Shown here: positions 51,086-60,318 of the stretch, in pieces
Layout: each line of letters begins with the position of its first letter
Numbering within the stretch: the first letter of the stretch is position 1
NCBI RefSeq assembly: GCF_041916975.1
Contig: NZ_JAYRYK010000001.1
Coordinates: 3,968,001-4,032,000 of the forward strand
Direction of reading: 5' to 3'
DNA length: 64,000 bases
Origin: Sphingosinicella sp041916975
Lineage (GTDB): Bacteria; Pseudomonadota; Alphaproteobacteria; Sphingomonadales; Sphingomonadaceae
Notes under the pieces: generated by a model
What the model was told of the DNA's origin: nothing
Databases searched by the model: none
What the model saw: only the letters and a program-made list of their open reading frames with translations
Program-made: the position numbers and the translations under genes

Positions 51086-51556
51086 ATGCGCTGCCCGTTT
51101 TGCGGAGGCGAGGATAGCCAGGTCAAGGACTCGCGTCCGACCGAAGACGGCAGCGCGATCCGCCGCCGCCGGCAATGCCCGGCGTGCGGCGCGCGTTTCA
51201 CGACCTTCGAACGCGTGCAGCTTCGCGAGCTGGTCATCCTCAAGAAGTCCGGCGACAAGGAAGTGTTCGAGCGCGACAAGCTCGCCCGCTCCATCGAAAT
51301 CGCCTGCCGCAAGCGACCGATCGCGCCCGAGCGCATCGAGCGGCTCGTTTCCGGCATCGTCCGCCAGATGGAAGCGATCGGCGAGGCCGAGATCGAGGCC
51401 GAGGTGATCGGGCAGGCGGTGATGGAAGGGCTGAAGAGCCTTGACGCCGTCGCCTACGTGCGTTTCGCCAGCGTTTATCGCGATTTCCGCGAGGCCAAGG
51501 ACTTCGAGGAGTTCATCGGCACCATCGAGACTGTCGCGAGGACGGGCGCGAAGTGA
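51086..51556 (+). CDS. nrdR: Transcriptional repressor NrdR
   Basis: 156 aa. The N-terminal zinc ribbon has C3-x2-C6 and C31-x2-C34 (CPFC...CPAC) and is followed by an ATP-cone domain (LVILKKSGDKEVFERDKLARS). NrdR binds NrdR boxes upstream of ribonucleotide reductase genes when dATP is high. None of those target genes is in this window. A GAAGGGGGGAC ribosome site precedes the ATG. The RNA methyltransferase start (GTG) overlaps its stop. Confidence 0.96.
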   Translation: MRCPFCGGEDSQVKDSRPTEDGSAIRRRRQCPACGARFTTFERVQLRELVILKKSGDKEVFERDKLARSIEIACRKRPIAPERIERLVSGIVRQMEAIGEAEIEAEVIGQAVMEGLKSLDAVAYVRFASVYRDFREAKDFEEFIGTIETVARTGAK

Positions 51557-52284
51557 CGGATGCGGTGGCCGCCGCGCCGCCGCCCGCCATCGTGCTGGTG
51601 CGGCCGCAGCTTGGCGAGAACATCGGCAAGGCGGCGCGCGCGATGCTCAATTTCGGGCTCGCCGAGATGCGGCTCGTTTCTCCGCGTGACGGCTGGCCGA
51701 ACCCGGATGCGGGCCCGGCGGCGAGCGGCGCCGATCTCGTGCTTGAAAACGCGAAGGTCTTCGAAACCGTGGCCGATGCGGTGACGGACTGCGCATTCGT
51801 CTACGCTACCACTGTGCGCAAACGGGGCCTTACGAAAGAGGTCGTCGGCCCCGAAAAAGCGGCGCTGGACACGCGCGGCCGCGCCGGGCGCACCGCGATC
51901 CTGTTCGGTCCAGAACGCTCCGGCCTCGAAACCGACGACGTCGCGCTCGCGCAGACGATTCTCACCGTGCCGGTAAACCCCGAATTCGGTTCGCTCAATC
52001 TCGCGCAGGCAGTGATCCTCTTCGCCTACGAATGGTCGAAAGCCGGCGTGGGCGAAGCGTCTACTTTCGAAAACTACGAAGGCCCGGCCCCGCAGGCCGA
52101 CCTCGAAGGACTCATTGGGCAGATCGAGACCGCGCTGGACGCGGCAGAATACTTCCGCGTGGAAAGCCGTGCACCCGCCTCGCGCCGTACGCTTCGCAAC
52201 ATGCTGACGCGCCCCGGCTTCTCGGCAAAAGAAGTGCGAACCTTCAGGGGCATCATTACGGCGCTAACGAAAGAGCGGCGCTAG
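51553..52284 (+). CDS. SpoU/TrmJ-type RNA 2'-O-methyltransferase
   Basis: 243 aa SPOUT methyltransferase. Motif 1 is RPQLGENIGKAARAMLNFG, motif 2 is AILFGPERSGLETDDVALA and motif 3 is VPVNPEFGSLNLAQAVILFAYEW; together they form the SAM-binding trefoil knot. A C-terminal extension matches the TrmJ/LasT group, which methylates tRNA position 32 in E. coli; the target here is inferred. The GTG at 51553 overlaps the nrdR stop, so the genes are coupled. Convergent with the S9 peptidase, with no gap between the stops. Confidence 0.9.
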   Translation: MTDAVAAAPPPAIVLVRPQLGENIGKAARAMLNFGLAEMRLVSPRDGWPNPDAGPAASGADLVLENAKVFETVADAVTDCAFVYATTVRKRGLTKEVVGPEKAALDTRGRAGRTAILFGPERSGLETDDVALAQTILTVPVNPEFGSLNLAQAVILFAYEWSKAGVGEASTFENYEGPAPQADLEGLIGQIETALDAAEYFRVESRAPASRRTLRNMLTRPGFSAKEVRTFRGIITALTKERR

Positions 52285-54237
52285 CTAGCGCAGGTTCGTT
52301 TCGAGGAACGTGCCGATCCGCGTCAGCATGTCGATGCGGGCCTTGCTGTCGATGAGGCTGTGCTGCAGCCCATCGAACTCGACATAATCGACAGATTTGC
52401 CTTCCTTGCGCAGTTCACGCGCCATGACGCGGGATTGCTCGACATCGACATTCAGGTCCATGGTGCCATGGAACATCAACACGGGTACGCGGATGGCGGC
52501 GGCGTGTTTGACCGGTGATCCAGCCTGCAGTTCCGGTCCGCTTCCGACAAAGTCTTTTACCAGCCGCGCGTTCTTGAAGGATCGCGCTTCGCTCACCACG
52601 CGTGCAAAATCCGTGACCGGGGCGATCGCGACTGCGGCCTTGTAGAGCGTGGGATCAACCACATTCGATTGCAGCGCGGCATAGCCGCCATAGCTCCAGC
52701 CGACGATACCGACCCGATCTGCGTCCGCAAGTCCGCTCGCGATGGCCCAGCGGGCGCCGTCGTTGATGTCTCCGATTGCCTGCCGCCAGCCCTGAAAGCC
52801 GTTGTCGCCGATCCAGGCCTCCCCGTAGCCCCAGGATCCGCGATAGTTCGGTTGGAGAACCGCATAACCCTTCGCCGCAAGGAACTGCGCCATCCAGTCG
52901 AAGCCCCAGGTGTCGCGGGAGGAAGGGCCGCCGTGCGGCATTACGATCAGCGGCAGGCGCTTGCCGTCCTGGCCCGGTGGCAAGGTGAGGTAGCCGGGGA
53001 TGGATGTGCCATCGGCGGCCGGATAGCTGATGGGCTTGGTCTTTGCGAGCGTTCTGCCCTCCAACTGGTGCCTTACAGGCGTAATCAGCATCAACTCACG
53101 CTTCTTGCGATCGAAGACGTAGTAGGTGCCAGGGTCGTCGTCGGCCTGCGCGAACAGAAGGATGCGGTTTTCGTCCCAAGATGTGTCGAGCAGGGTAATG
53201 CTCTTGCCGGGCAGGACTTTCGCAAGGCTTTTCCCCAGCGTTTTCAGTCCCTCGTCGAAATATTCGAGGTGCTCATAGTCATCGTAGTAATACACGCCGA
53301 CCGGGCGCTGTTTCGCGCCGAAACGGACGAGACCCGTGATGTCCACCTTGTCGTGTGCGAACACCGTGTCTTTCGTCGCGCTGCCATCCAATCGATGCTT
53401 GACGAGCGCGTCACGTCCGTTGACCGGCTCCAGCGTATAAATATTGTCGCCGCTTTCATCGAAACCGACCATGGAGGCGTCATCGGAAAGCGTGATTTGT
53501 TTCCATGTGCGGTCGGTCTGACCGCGATACCAGTGACTTCTTTTGCCGGTGTAGTTCCGATCGCCATCGACTTCCCGGATCGTGCGAAACCGGATTTCGC
53601 CTTTCGTATCCGAAACGTAGCGGCTTGTGTTGGCGTTGGGCCGTTCCTGCGTCGTCGATCGTCCATTGTAGATGTTGTACCGCTTCACGCCGAGCCCGGA
53701 TTCCGGACTGAGCAGGCGTGTTCCGGTCGTCACCTGCTCAAGGAAAGGCACCTGCAGTAGCACGTTCTCCGGGTCTTCGGGGAGCGTATCGATGAGGGCA
53801 CCAGAATACTGGTTCAAATCGAGCGACCGGTCGTTGCTGCGCGTGCCGAGCAGGCGCATGTTGGTGCCGTCCCGTCCGATCGCGAACATGCGCGTGAAAC
53901 CGATCTTGAGGCCATCCAGATTGGTTTCACCTACCACAACGCAGGTAAGGCGGTCGTTTTTGGCCCAGTTGCAGTCAGAGATTCTGGCCTGCTCAAAAGA
54001 AGAGTTCGCAATGAGCTTGTCTTGCCCCGTTGCGATTTCCGCGACAACGAAGTTGGTGTCGCGCGGGCCTGCGGGCGTCTTGTAGACGACGAAATCTCCA
54101 AGTGGAGACAGGCCTACGCTTTCAACATTCTCACGCGCACCGAACAGAGTGGCGAGGTCTGCCGTTTCGGCTGATGCATGAAATGACAGTATGGATGTAA
54201 GAAATAGTGCAGATAAGACCCTACCCGTAACGCGCAT
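52285..54237 (-). CDS. Exported S9-family (prolyl oligopeptidase-like) peptidase
   Basis: 650 aa with a signal peptide (MRVTGRVLSALFLTSILSFHASA-E). Residues about 30-390 are a beta-propeller-like domain. The C-terminal alpha/beta hydrolase holds PLIVMPHGGPSSRDTWGFD, the nucleophile Ser in GIVGWSYGGYAALQ, the Asp in FHGTMDLNVDVEQS and the His in GLQHSLID. It would cut short peptides in the periplasm or outside the cell, like the dipeptidyl/acylaminoacyl peptidases of this family. The DNA of this gene is somewhat richer in A+T and rare codons than its neighbours. Confidence 0.9.
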   Translation of the reverse strand: MRVTGRVLSALFLTSILSFHASAETADLATLFGARENVESVGLSPLGDFVVYKTPAGPRDTNFVVAEIATGQDKLIANSSFEQARISDCNWAKNDRLTCVVVGETNLDGLKIGFTRMFAIGRDGTNMRLLGTRSNDRSLDLNQYSGALIDTLPEDPENVLLQVPFLEQVTTGTRLLSPESGLGVKRYNIYNGRSTTQERPNANTSRYVSDTKGEIRFRTIREVDGDRNYTGKRSHWYRGQTDRTWKQITLSDDASMVGFDESGDNIYTLEPVNGRDALVKHRLDGSATKDTVFAHDKVDITGLVRFGAKQRPVGVYYYDDYEHLEYFDEGLKTLGKSLAKVLPGKSITLLDTSWDENRILLFAQADDDPGTYYVFDRKKRELMLITPVRHQLEGRTLAKTKPISYPAADGTSIPGYLTLPPGQDGKRLPLIVMPHGGPSSRDTWGFDWMAQFLAAKGYAVLQPNYRGSWGYGEAWIGDNGFQGWRQAIGDINDGARWAIASGLADADRVGIVGWSYGGYAALQSNVVDPTLYKAAVAIAPVTDFARVVSEARSFKNARLVKDFVGSGPELQAGSPVKHAAAIRVPVLMFHGTMDLNVDVEQSRVMARELRKEGKSVDYVEFDGLQHSLIDSKARIDMLTRIGTFLETNLR

Positions 54238-54334
54238 ACCTACCCCCGTTGCTTCCCCGAAACTATCTTTGTGTTAAATGGTGATTGCAAGTCTTTCGTG
54301 GTCGACTTTGGGGGCCTTCGCGCTTGCAAATCCG

Positions 54335-54363
54335 TTGACTCGGCGTGGGCGGCCCGCTAAACG
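54335..54363 (+). promoter_or_regulatory. Candidate promoter of rpsD
   Basis: TTGACT (54335-54340), 17-bp spacer, TAAACG (54358-54363), about 113 bp upstream of the rpsD ATG. This would leave a 5' UTR of about 105 nt, long enough for an S4 autoregulatory structure, though no known S4 leader fold was recognised. The -10 box is a poor match. Confidence 0.35.
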
Positions 54364-54475
54364 CGCGCCTTCGCAATTGGCCCTGCACGTCCGGTGAAGC
54401 AGTGGCCGCGTTCCGCGCTTTGGCGGAGCGGTGCGGTTCCGGGCATTTTTGAAACGCGAATTGAAAGGATTGCGC

Positions 54476-55090
54476 ATGTCCAAGCGCAGCAATGCCAAGT
54501 ACAAGCTCGATCGCCGTATGGGCGAGAACATCTGGGGTCGTCCGAAGAGCCCGGTCAACAAGCGCGAATACGGCCCCGGCCAGCATGGTCAGCGCCGCAA
54601 GAGCAAGCTTTCCGACTTCGGTATCCAGCTCCGCGCCAAGCAGAAGCTGAAGGGCTACTACGGCGACGTCACCGAGAAGCAGTTCCGCAAGGTTTACGAG
54701 GAAGCCGTCCGCATGAAGGGCGATACCTCGCAGAACCTGATCGGTCTGCTTGAGCAGCGCCTCGACATGGTCGTGTACCGCGCCAAGTGGGCGCCGACGA
54801 TCTTCGCCGCGCGCCAGATCGTGAACCACGGTCACATCGAAGTGAACGGCGAGAAGTGCAACATTGCCAGCCGCCGCGTGAAGGCTGGCGACGTGCTCTC
54901 GCTGCGCAAGAAGGCGCAGGAGATGGCGCTGGTTCTCGAGGCGCAGGGCCTCAGCGAGCGTGAAATTCCCGAGTACGTCTCGGTCGATGGCGACGGCAAG
55001 GCGACCTACGTGCGCGTGCCGACGCTGGACGAGGTGCCCTATCCGGTCCGCATGGAACCGAACCTCGTCGTCGAGTTCTACTCGCGCTAA
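54476..55090 (+). CDS. rpsD: 30S ribosomal protein S4
   Basis: 204 aa, full length. MSKRSNAKYKLDRRMGENIWGRPKSP at the N-terminus and the S4 RNA-binding domain (RLDMVVYRAKWAPTIFAARQIVNHGHIEVNG) are clear. S4 starts 16S rRNA assembly and in E. coli represses its own operon. Here the gene stands alone rather than in the alpha operon with rpoA, as is usual in alphaproteobacteria. The ATG at 54476 follows a GAAAGGAT site. A strong terminator follows. Confidence 0.99.
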   Translation: MSKRSNAKYKLDRRMGENIWGRPKSPVNKREYGPGQHGQRRKSKLSDFGIQLRAKQKLKGYYGDVTEKQFRKVYEEAVRMKGDTSQNLIGLLEQRLDMVVYRAKWAPTIFAARQIVNHGHIEVNGEKCNIASRRVKAGDVLSLRKKAQEMALVLEAQGLSEREIPEYVSVDGDGKATYVRVPTLDEVPYPVRMEPNLVVEFYSR

Positions 55091-55107
55091 GCCTCACGGC
55101 TTTTGCA

Positions 55108-55145
55108 GAAAAAGAGGGCGCTGCCGTAAGGCGGCGCCCTTTTTC
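55108..55145. terminator. Terminator after rpsD, probably bidirectional
   Basis: GGGCGCTGCC (55116-55125) and GGCGGCGCCC (55130-55139), one wobble pair, with a GTAA loop, then TTTTT at 55140-55144. The AAAAA run before the stem (55109-55113) gives a T run on the minus strand, so it also serves the convergent gene whose stop is at 55145-55147. Confidence 0.92.
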
Positions 55146-55909
55146 TATCGGCGCCCTGCAAGCGTCAGGTAGAGCGCGACGGGCACGACCGACAGCAGCC
55201 CGTAGATGAGCAGCGTCGAAAGCTGGACGATCCAGAGTGCGGGCGAGGTGATCGTCATCGACTGGACGATCGCGGCGACCTGATGCGGCGTCTGCGCGGC
55301 GTGGAAGACGACGAAGCGGATGGCCATGATCACGGGCGTCAGCGCGAGCGCGATGAGGATGCACAGTGCGGAGAGGCTCCAGCGGTTGCCGCGGGTCAGC
55401 TCTGCCGAGCGTTGAAATGCCACCATCGGCCATTGCCGCTCGTGGAGCGCCGCGGGGATGGCGAGCACCCAGACGGCGAAGACGGCGATGCAGCCGACCA
55501 CGAAGAACAGCGAACTTATCTGCCCCAGTTGCAGCAGGCGCGAGACGAGCAGCAGGATGATGCGCAGCGTCATGAGGCCGATGCCGATGATGAGCGCGAC
55601 GACAAGCCCCGGCTGGAGCCGGCTGAGCCCTGCGCGCATGAACGCGCGCGGATCGCTCGTGCGGGCGAGAACGCCGCCGGTGACGGCGCAGAGGAAGATC
55701 ATGACCAGCAGCCAGCGCAGCGTTTCGGCGATGGTGCCGAGTGCCGGATCGGGCGCGGCCGTGGTGGCGATGCTGAGCGTGCGAAGCGCGACGGCGGGCA
55801 GGGTGAGGAAAACGAGGCCGAGCAGGATGATCGGCGCGAACTGCCGCCAGAAGATTGTGAGTGCGAGCCGGAGAACGGTGACGAGGTCGAGCGGGACGGG
55901 AGGCTTCAT
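55145..55909 (-). CDS. Polytopic membrane protein of unknown function
   Basis: 254 aa with about six hydrophobic helices (approximately 22-42, 65-85, 95-120, 128-155, 175-200, 225-248). The N-terminal DLVTVLRLALTIFWRQFAPIILLGLVFLTLP and a mid-protein GNRWSLSALCILIAL stretch recall glycerophosphodiester-phosphodiesterase-type membrane domains and DUF975-like proteins, but I cannot assign a family firmly. Its start overlaps the stop of the upstream secreted-protein gene by 4 bp, so the two are probably one operon. Confidence 0.65.
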   Translation of the reverse strand: MKPPVPLDLVTVLRLALTIFWRQFAPIILLGLVFLTLPAVALRTLSIATTAAPDPALGTIAETLRWLLVMIFLCAVTGGVLARTSDPRAFMRAGLSRLQPGLVVALIIGIGLMTLRIILLLVSRLLQLGQISSLFFVVGCIAVFAVWVLAIPAALHERQWPMVAFQRSAELTRGNRWSLSALCILIALALTPVIMAIRFVVFHAAQTPHQVAAIVQSMTITSPALWIVQLSTLLIYGLLSVVPVALYLTLAGRR

Positions 55910-57009
55910 GGCGTTATGGTACGCGTTCGCCCCCGACCCACAATATGGAATTCGCTGCCGCTGACGACGAGCGCGACGTCCGCAAGGTCGCTCGCCGCGA
56001 CGAGTTCGAGCGGGCCGGCGGAGGGCAGCGCGATGTTCGCGGCGGGCCAGCTCGGCGCGCCTTTCCTGAGCGAAACCAGTCGATCGCCGGATGTGCCGCG
56101 CAGGTGGACGTAAAGCGTGTCCCGGCCCGCCTTTGCGGCGATGATGCGGAAACCAGCGGGCGGTGTGTAGGCAAGCTCGGTCAGTGTCTGGCTGGCGGGG
56201 CCGAGCAGCGGCGCCATCGGATAGGCGACGAGGCTACCCGGTGGGTGGCGGCCATCCGATGTCATCCAGCCGGCGTCGCCGAGCACGGCGATGGCGCGGC
56301 CCTGAAAGAAATCGAGCAGTCGTGCGTCCGTGGGTAGCTGCGAGCGGCGGAAATTCTGTGCCCAGCCGAAGTGATAAAGCTCGAAATCCCCGCTCGCCGT
56401 CGTCACTTCGGCCGCGTGGAAGAGACCTCCGCCCGAGAGCGAGAAGAACGGGCGGATACCGCGTGCATCGAGCGGCGCGGCAAGGATCGTCGTTGCTGCA
56501 TAAGCGGGCTGGCCGCGCGTCCAGAGCTTGAGGAGACGTGGAACGCCTGCGCTCGTCAGCGATCCCGGCCCGGTGTTGGCGGCGATGAGGATGCGGCTGT
56601 CGTCGTACCAGATCGCCTGCGTCGGCCCTGGCGGCAGCGCGAAACCGTTCGGCACGAAGCCGCCCGCCTTCGTGTCGTATTCGCGCAGCGCGACACCCGG
56701 TCGACCGGTTTCGGCAAGGAACAGCAGGCAGCGCTCAAATGTGGGCGGCAGGCAATCGGCATCGACGAGGTGCCACGATTTCTTCTCGGCCTTGCCGAGC
56801 GCGGCGATATCCGCCGTCACCGACCAGTCCGGCTTGCCGCGCAGCAGCGGTGTCAGGTCGCTGCGCCGCAGGACGCGGGCATCCCCGGTCTCGCTATAAA
56901 GCGCGAGGCCGTTGTCCTGAAAGCGCGCGACCGTGCCTGCCGAGGCGGGGAGGGCCGCCGCAGCAATCAGAAACGTCAGGCAGATTTTGATGCGCGACCC
57001 CAACGACAT
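55906..57009 (-). CDS. Secreted protein of unknown function, possibly beta-propeller
   Basis: 367 aa from the ATG at 57009 (MSLGSRIKICLTFLIAAAALPASAG, a good signal peptide). An ATG at 57048 is also in frame but would put 13 extra residues before the signal and lies inside a strong hairpin. The mature part has repeated short strands with Gly/Asp turns (WYDDSRILIAANTG, PFFSLSGGGLFHAAEV, FFQGRAIAVLGDAGWMTSDG), suggesting a propeller. No catalytic motif is recognised. The stop overlaps the start of the membrane-protein gene, so the pair likely acts together at the envelope. Confidence 0.6.
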   Translation of the reverse strand: MSLGSRIKICLTFLIAAAALPASAGTVARFQDNGLALYSETGDARVLRRSDLTPLLRGKPDWSVTADIAALGKAEKKSWHLVDADCLPPTFERCLLFLAETGRPGVALREYDTKAGGFVPNGFALPPGPTQAIWYDDSRILIAANTGPGSLTSAGVPRLLKLWTRGQPAYAATTILAAPLDARGIRPFFSLSGGGLFHAAEVTTASGDFELYHFGWAQNFRRSQLPTDARLLDFFQGRAIAVLGDAGWMTSDGRHPPGSLVAYPMAPLLGPASQTLTELAYTPPAGFRIIAAKAGRDTLYVHLRGTSGDRLVSLRKGAPSWPAANIALPSAGPLELVAASDLADVALVVSGSEFHIVGRGRTRTITP

Positions 57010-57032
57010 TGCCGCTGGTAACCATGACTTCG

Positions 57033-57059
57033 CGGGCGGCGCAACCATGCGCCCGCCCG
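57033..57059. repeat. Strong hairpin between leuA and the next gene
   Basis: CGGGCGGCGCA (57033-57043) and TGCGCCCGCCCG (57048-57059) pair fully except for one bulged base, with a 4-nt loop. On the minus strand no T run follows. It may weaken transcription from leuA into the downstream gene or protect the leuA mRNA end. Confidence 0.45.
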
Positions 57060-57090
57060 GATGCCGGAAATCAGCGTTCAGCCGTCAGGG

Positions 57091-58647
<1,557 letters not shown>

Positions 58648-58663
58648 GGCACACCTTCAAAAT

Positions 58664-58767
58664 CTCGGAAAATGGGTGCGAACCTTCGCGGTTCGGTTTG
58701 ATCGAGACCCTTAGGCGGCGGCGCGTCCAGAGCGCCAGACAGCGGAACCCGCGCGCCTAAGGGCGCG
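58664..58767 (-). promoter_or_regulatory. Candidate leucine attenuator upstream of leuA
   Basis: Read on the minus strand. The end of the leader peptide frame carries CCCTTAGGCG (58763-58754), which can pair over 10 bp with CGCCTAAGGG (58717-58708). The GGGT ending that second segment (58710-58707) can instead pair with ACCC (58677-58674), enclosing a perfect CGAACC/GGTTCG stem (58695-58690 with 58684-58679), followed by A-TTTT. The two foldings exclude each other. A small CGCGCC/GGCGCG hairpin (58767-58752) overlaps the leader stop. This fits ribosome-controlled attenuation; it is deduced by hand. Confidence 0.65.
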
Positions 58768-58828
58768 TAAGTCGAAGGAGCGCGAGAAGGGCGCGCTGAG
58801 CGTGGGCGAGGCTGTTGTGCCGCATCAT
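58757..58828 (-). CDS. leuA leader peptide (leucine-rich, 23 codons)
   Basis: ATG at 58828, stop TAG at 58759-58757. The product reads MMRHNSLAHAQRALLALLRL then TRP. Six of 23 codons are Leu, five of them in the seven codons ALLALLRL. It ends about 110 bp upstream of leuA, with attenuator-like pairings between. Stalling at the Leu cluster would leave the first pairing arm free. A second ATG directly follows the first. Too short for routine gene finders. Confidence 0.7.
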   Translation of the reverse strand: MMRHNSLAHAQRALLALLRLTRP

Positions 58829-58837
58829 GGGCGGCAG

Positions 58838-58866
58838 TCTATGTGGCAAGCGGCCCGATTTGTCTA
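58838..58866 (-). promoter_or_regulatory. Candidate promoter of the leuA leader
   Basis: On the minus strand TAGACA (58866-58861), 17-bp spacer, CATAGA (58843-58838). The expected start is near 58831, only a few bases before the leader ATG at 58828, so the leader would have almost no 5' UTR. The -35 box touches the end of the inverted-repeat element at 58865-59012. Confidence 0.5.
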
Positions 58867-59012
58867 GGGTGTATTGGGATTCGGCCCATGGCGGGCTGCA
58901 AATGGCGGCCTCCTGTGCTTCCGGTGCTCACGTGCCTCCAGTACGCTCCGCTCCGGTTCTCGCAGTCCACCATTTTCCCCTCGCCCTGAACTGAATCCCG
59001 ATACACCCTGGC
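58865..59012. repeat. About 148-bp imperfect inverted-repeat element (MITE/REP-like)
   Basis: The ends AGGGTGTATTGGGATTC (58866-58882) and GAATCCCGATACACCCT (58995-59011) are inverted copies with one difference in 17. Inside, two further imperfect inverted stretches can be seen (around AAATGG near 58901 and CCATTTT near 58972, and CCGGTGCTCACGT near 58921 against ACGCTCCGCTCCGG near 58942), so the whole segment can fold into one long stem. No transposase gene is present. A frame across it (58864-59088, minus) looks like a by-product of the element rather than a gene. Confidence 0.6.
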
Positions 59013-59023
59013 TCAGAACGGCA

Positions 59024-59302
59024 TCAGATGATGTTCGCAGGGAGCGGCACAGTGCGGTTCGGATTGGCGGATGCAGGTTTGATTTCACTCATCACGCATT
59101 CGAGTTCGATATCGACCGGGCCTTCGATCTGCGCCATGGCGTCCGCATCGAGGATCTGATCGTCGATGTCCACGGCCCAGCAGCGGCCATCGAGCTCGGA
59201 GAGGAGGGCGGCGATGTCCGATCCGTTTTCCACGGGTTCAGCTGCGGCGGGTGTGACCACCAGAAGGGTTGCCAGGACTGCGATGCCATACCGAACGATC
59301 AT
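59024..59302 (-). CDS. Small secreted protein of unknown function
   Basis: 92 aa from the ATG at 59302, which has an AGAGGAAA ribosome site. The signal peptide is clear (MIVRYGIAVLATLLVVTPAAA-E). The mature part is acidic with two cysteines (GRCWAVDIDD and ELECVMSE) and no recognised domain. The frame is open far upstream, but the signal peptide fixes the start. It lies just downstream of the PEP-CTERM gene terminator, so it has its own transcript. Confidence 0.55.
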   Translation of the reverse strand: MIVRYGIAVLATLLVVTPAAAEPVENGSDIAALLSELDGRCWAVDIDDQILDADAMAQIEGPVDIELECVMSEIKPASANPNRTVPLPANII

Positions 59303-59451
59303 TGCCGGTTTCCTCTCCATCATTACGTATGGATCAAATGCAAAAGTGGTGCCAGCGTTCCCTGAGCCCGCTGGATCAGCGGCTTCGATGGTTAAGGTGC
59401 GGAGCGCCGGTATCGAACTGTAAAGACGAGCGACAATCGCTTGCGGGGCAA

Positions 59452-59478
59452 AGAAAAAGGGCGATCCGAAGACCGCCC
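59452..59478 (-). terminator. Intrinsic terminator of the PEP-CTERM gene
   Basis: On the minus strand GGGCGGTC, a TTCG tetraloop and GATCGCCC (one wobble) form an 8-bp stem (59478-59459), followed by TTTTTCTT (59458-59451). It lies 24 bp past the stop of the gene ending at 59502. Confidence 0.9.
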
Positions 59479-59501
59479 TTCCCACCTGAGACCGAAGCTG
59501 T

Positions 59502-60170
59502 TCAGGCCTTGCGGCGACGCGCGGCGGCAAGGCCGATCGCGCCGAGACCGAAGAGCGCGAGTGCGCCCGGTTCCGGCACATCGGTGATCGGCTTGTAGGC
59601 GAGCGCGACGTTATCGAACTCGAACGCATAGCCCGAGCTGGAGGCGACCACCTTGTTGAAGGCCGTGTCCGAATTGATGTTCACGTAATAGGTGCCGGCC
59701 GCGCCCTGATCGCCGTTCGCAATCGCTGCGACGTCCGATCCCGAGTAGGTGAAGAGCAGCGTGTCGCCAGCGTAGAAGGCCAGAGAGTTGTAGGTATCGA
59801 CCGAACCCCACAGGATGCCGAAATACTGGTGATCATCACCAAGGTCGAGCGTGACGGTGCCGATGCCGGTCGTCAGATACTGGGTGACGTCCTGGCCATC
59901 CGCCTGCGCGTTGCCGAACAGCGTGCCGTTGCCGCCCGAAACGAAAGGCGCCGCATACTTGCCGCCAACATTCGGAAGCGAAGCCGTGCCTGCATCCGTG
60001 CCGGCGAACGAAACGGTGATGCCGCTCGCGGTCGTGCCGCCTGGGCCGATCGCGTCGAAGCTCTCGTAAATGTTGGCGCCGACGGGAACACCGCCCACCG
60101 ACGACGAGATCACAGCGGCCGACGCGCCGGTGGATGCGAGCATGGCGGCAAAAGCAAAAGCGTACTTCAT
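59502..60170 (-). CDS. PEP-CTERM sorting-domain exported protein
   Basis: 222 aa. Signal peptide MKYAFAFAAMLASTGASA. The mature part is a Gly/Asp/Ser-rich beta-sandwich-like domain. It ends with the PEP-CTERM signature: VPEPGALALFGLGAIGLAAARRRKA in outline, that is VPEP, a hydrophobic helix and a basic tail. Such proteins are processed by an exosortase and exported to the surface or matrix. No exosortase gene lies in the window. A strong terminator follows at 59452-59478. Confidence 0.88.
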   Translation of the reverse strand: MKYAFAFAAMLASTGASAAVISSSVGGVPVGANIYESFDAIGPGGTTASGITVSFAGTDAGTASLPNVGGKYAAPFVSGGNGTLFGNAQADGQDVTQYLTTGIGTVTLDLGDDHQYFGILWGSVDTYNSLAFYAGDTLLFTYSGSDVAAIANGDQGAAGTYYVNINSDTAFNKVVASSSGYAFEFDNVALAYKPITDVPEPGALALFGLGAIGLAAARRRKA

Positions 60171-60318
60171 GACATTATCCTCTGATCAAACCGTGTTCGG
60201 CCGATCAGATGCAGGGATGATGCCAGAATCGAGAGTTCCAGATTTCGTAGGATAGACGATAGTTAACAGTACGTTAGCTATAATCGTTGTGTAAGTTTGC
60301 CCGACACGCCCCTTGCTG

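Noticed and set aside
58864..59088. A 74-codon minus-strand frame across the inverted-repeat element
   Set aside because: It lies on the repeat element, has no ribosome site, and its content follows the palindrome; treated as a by-product of the element.
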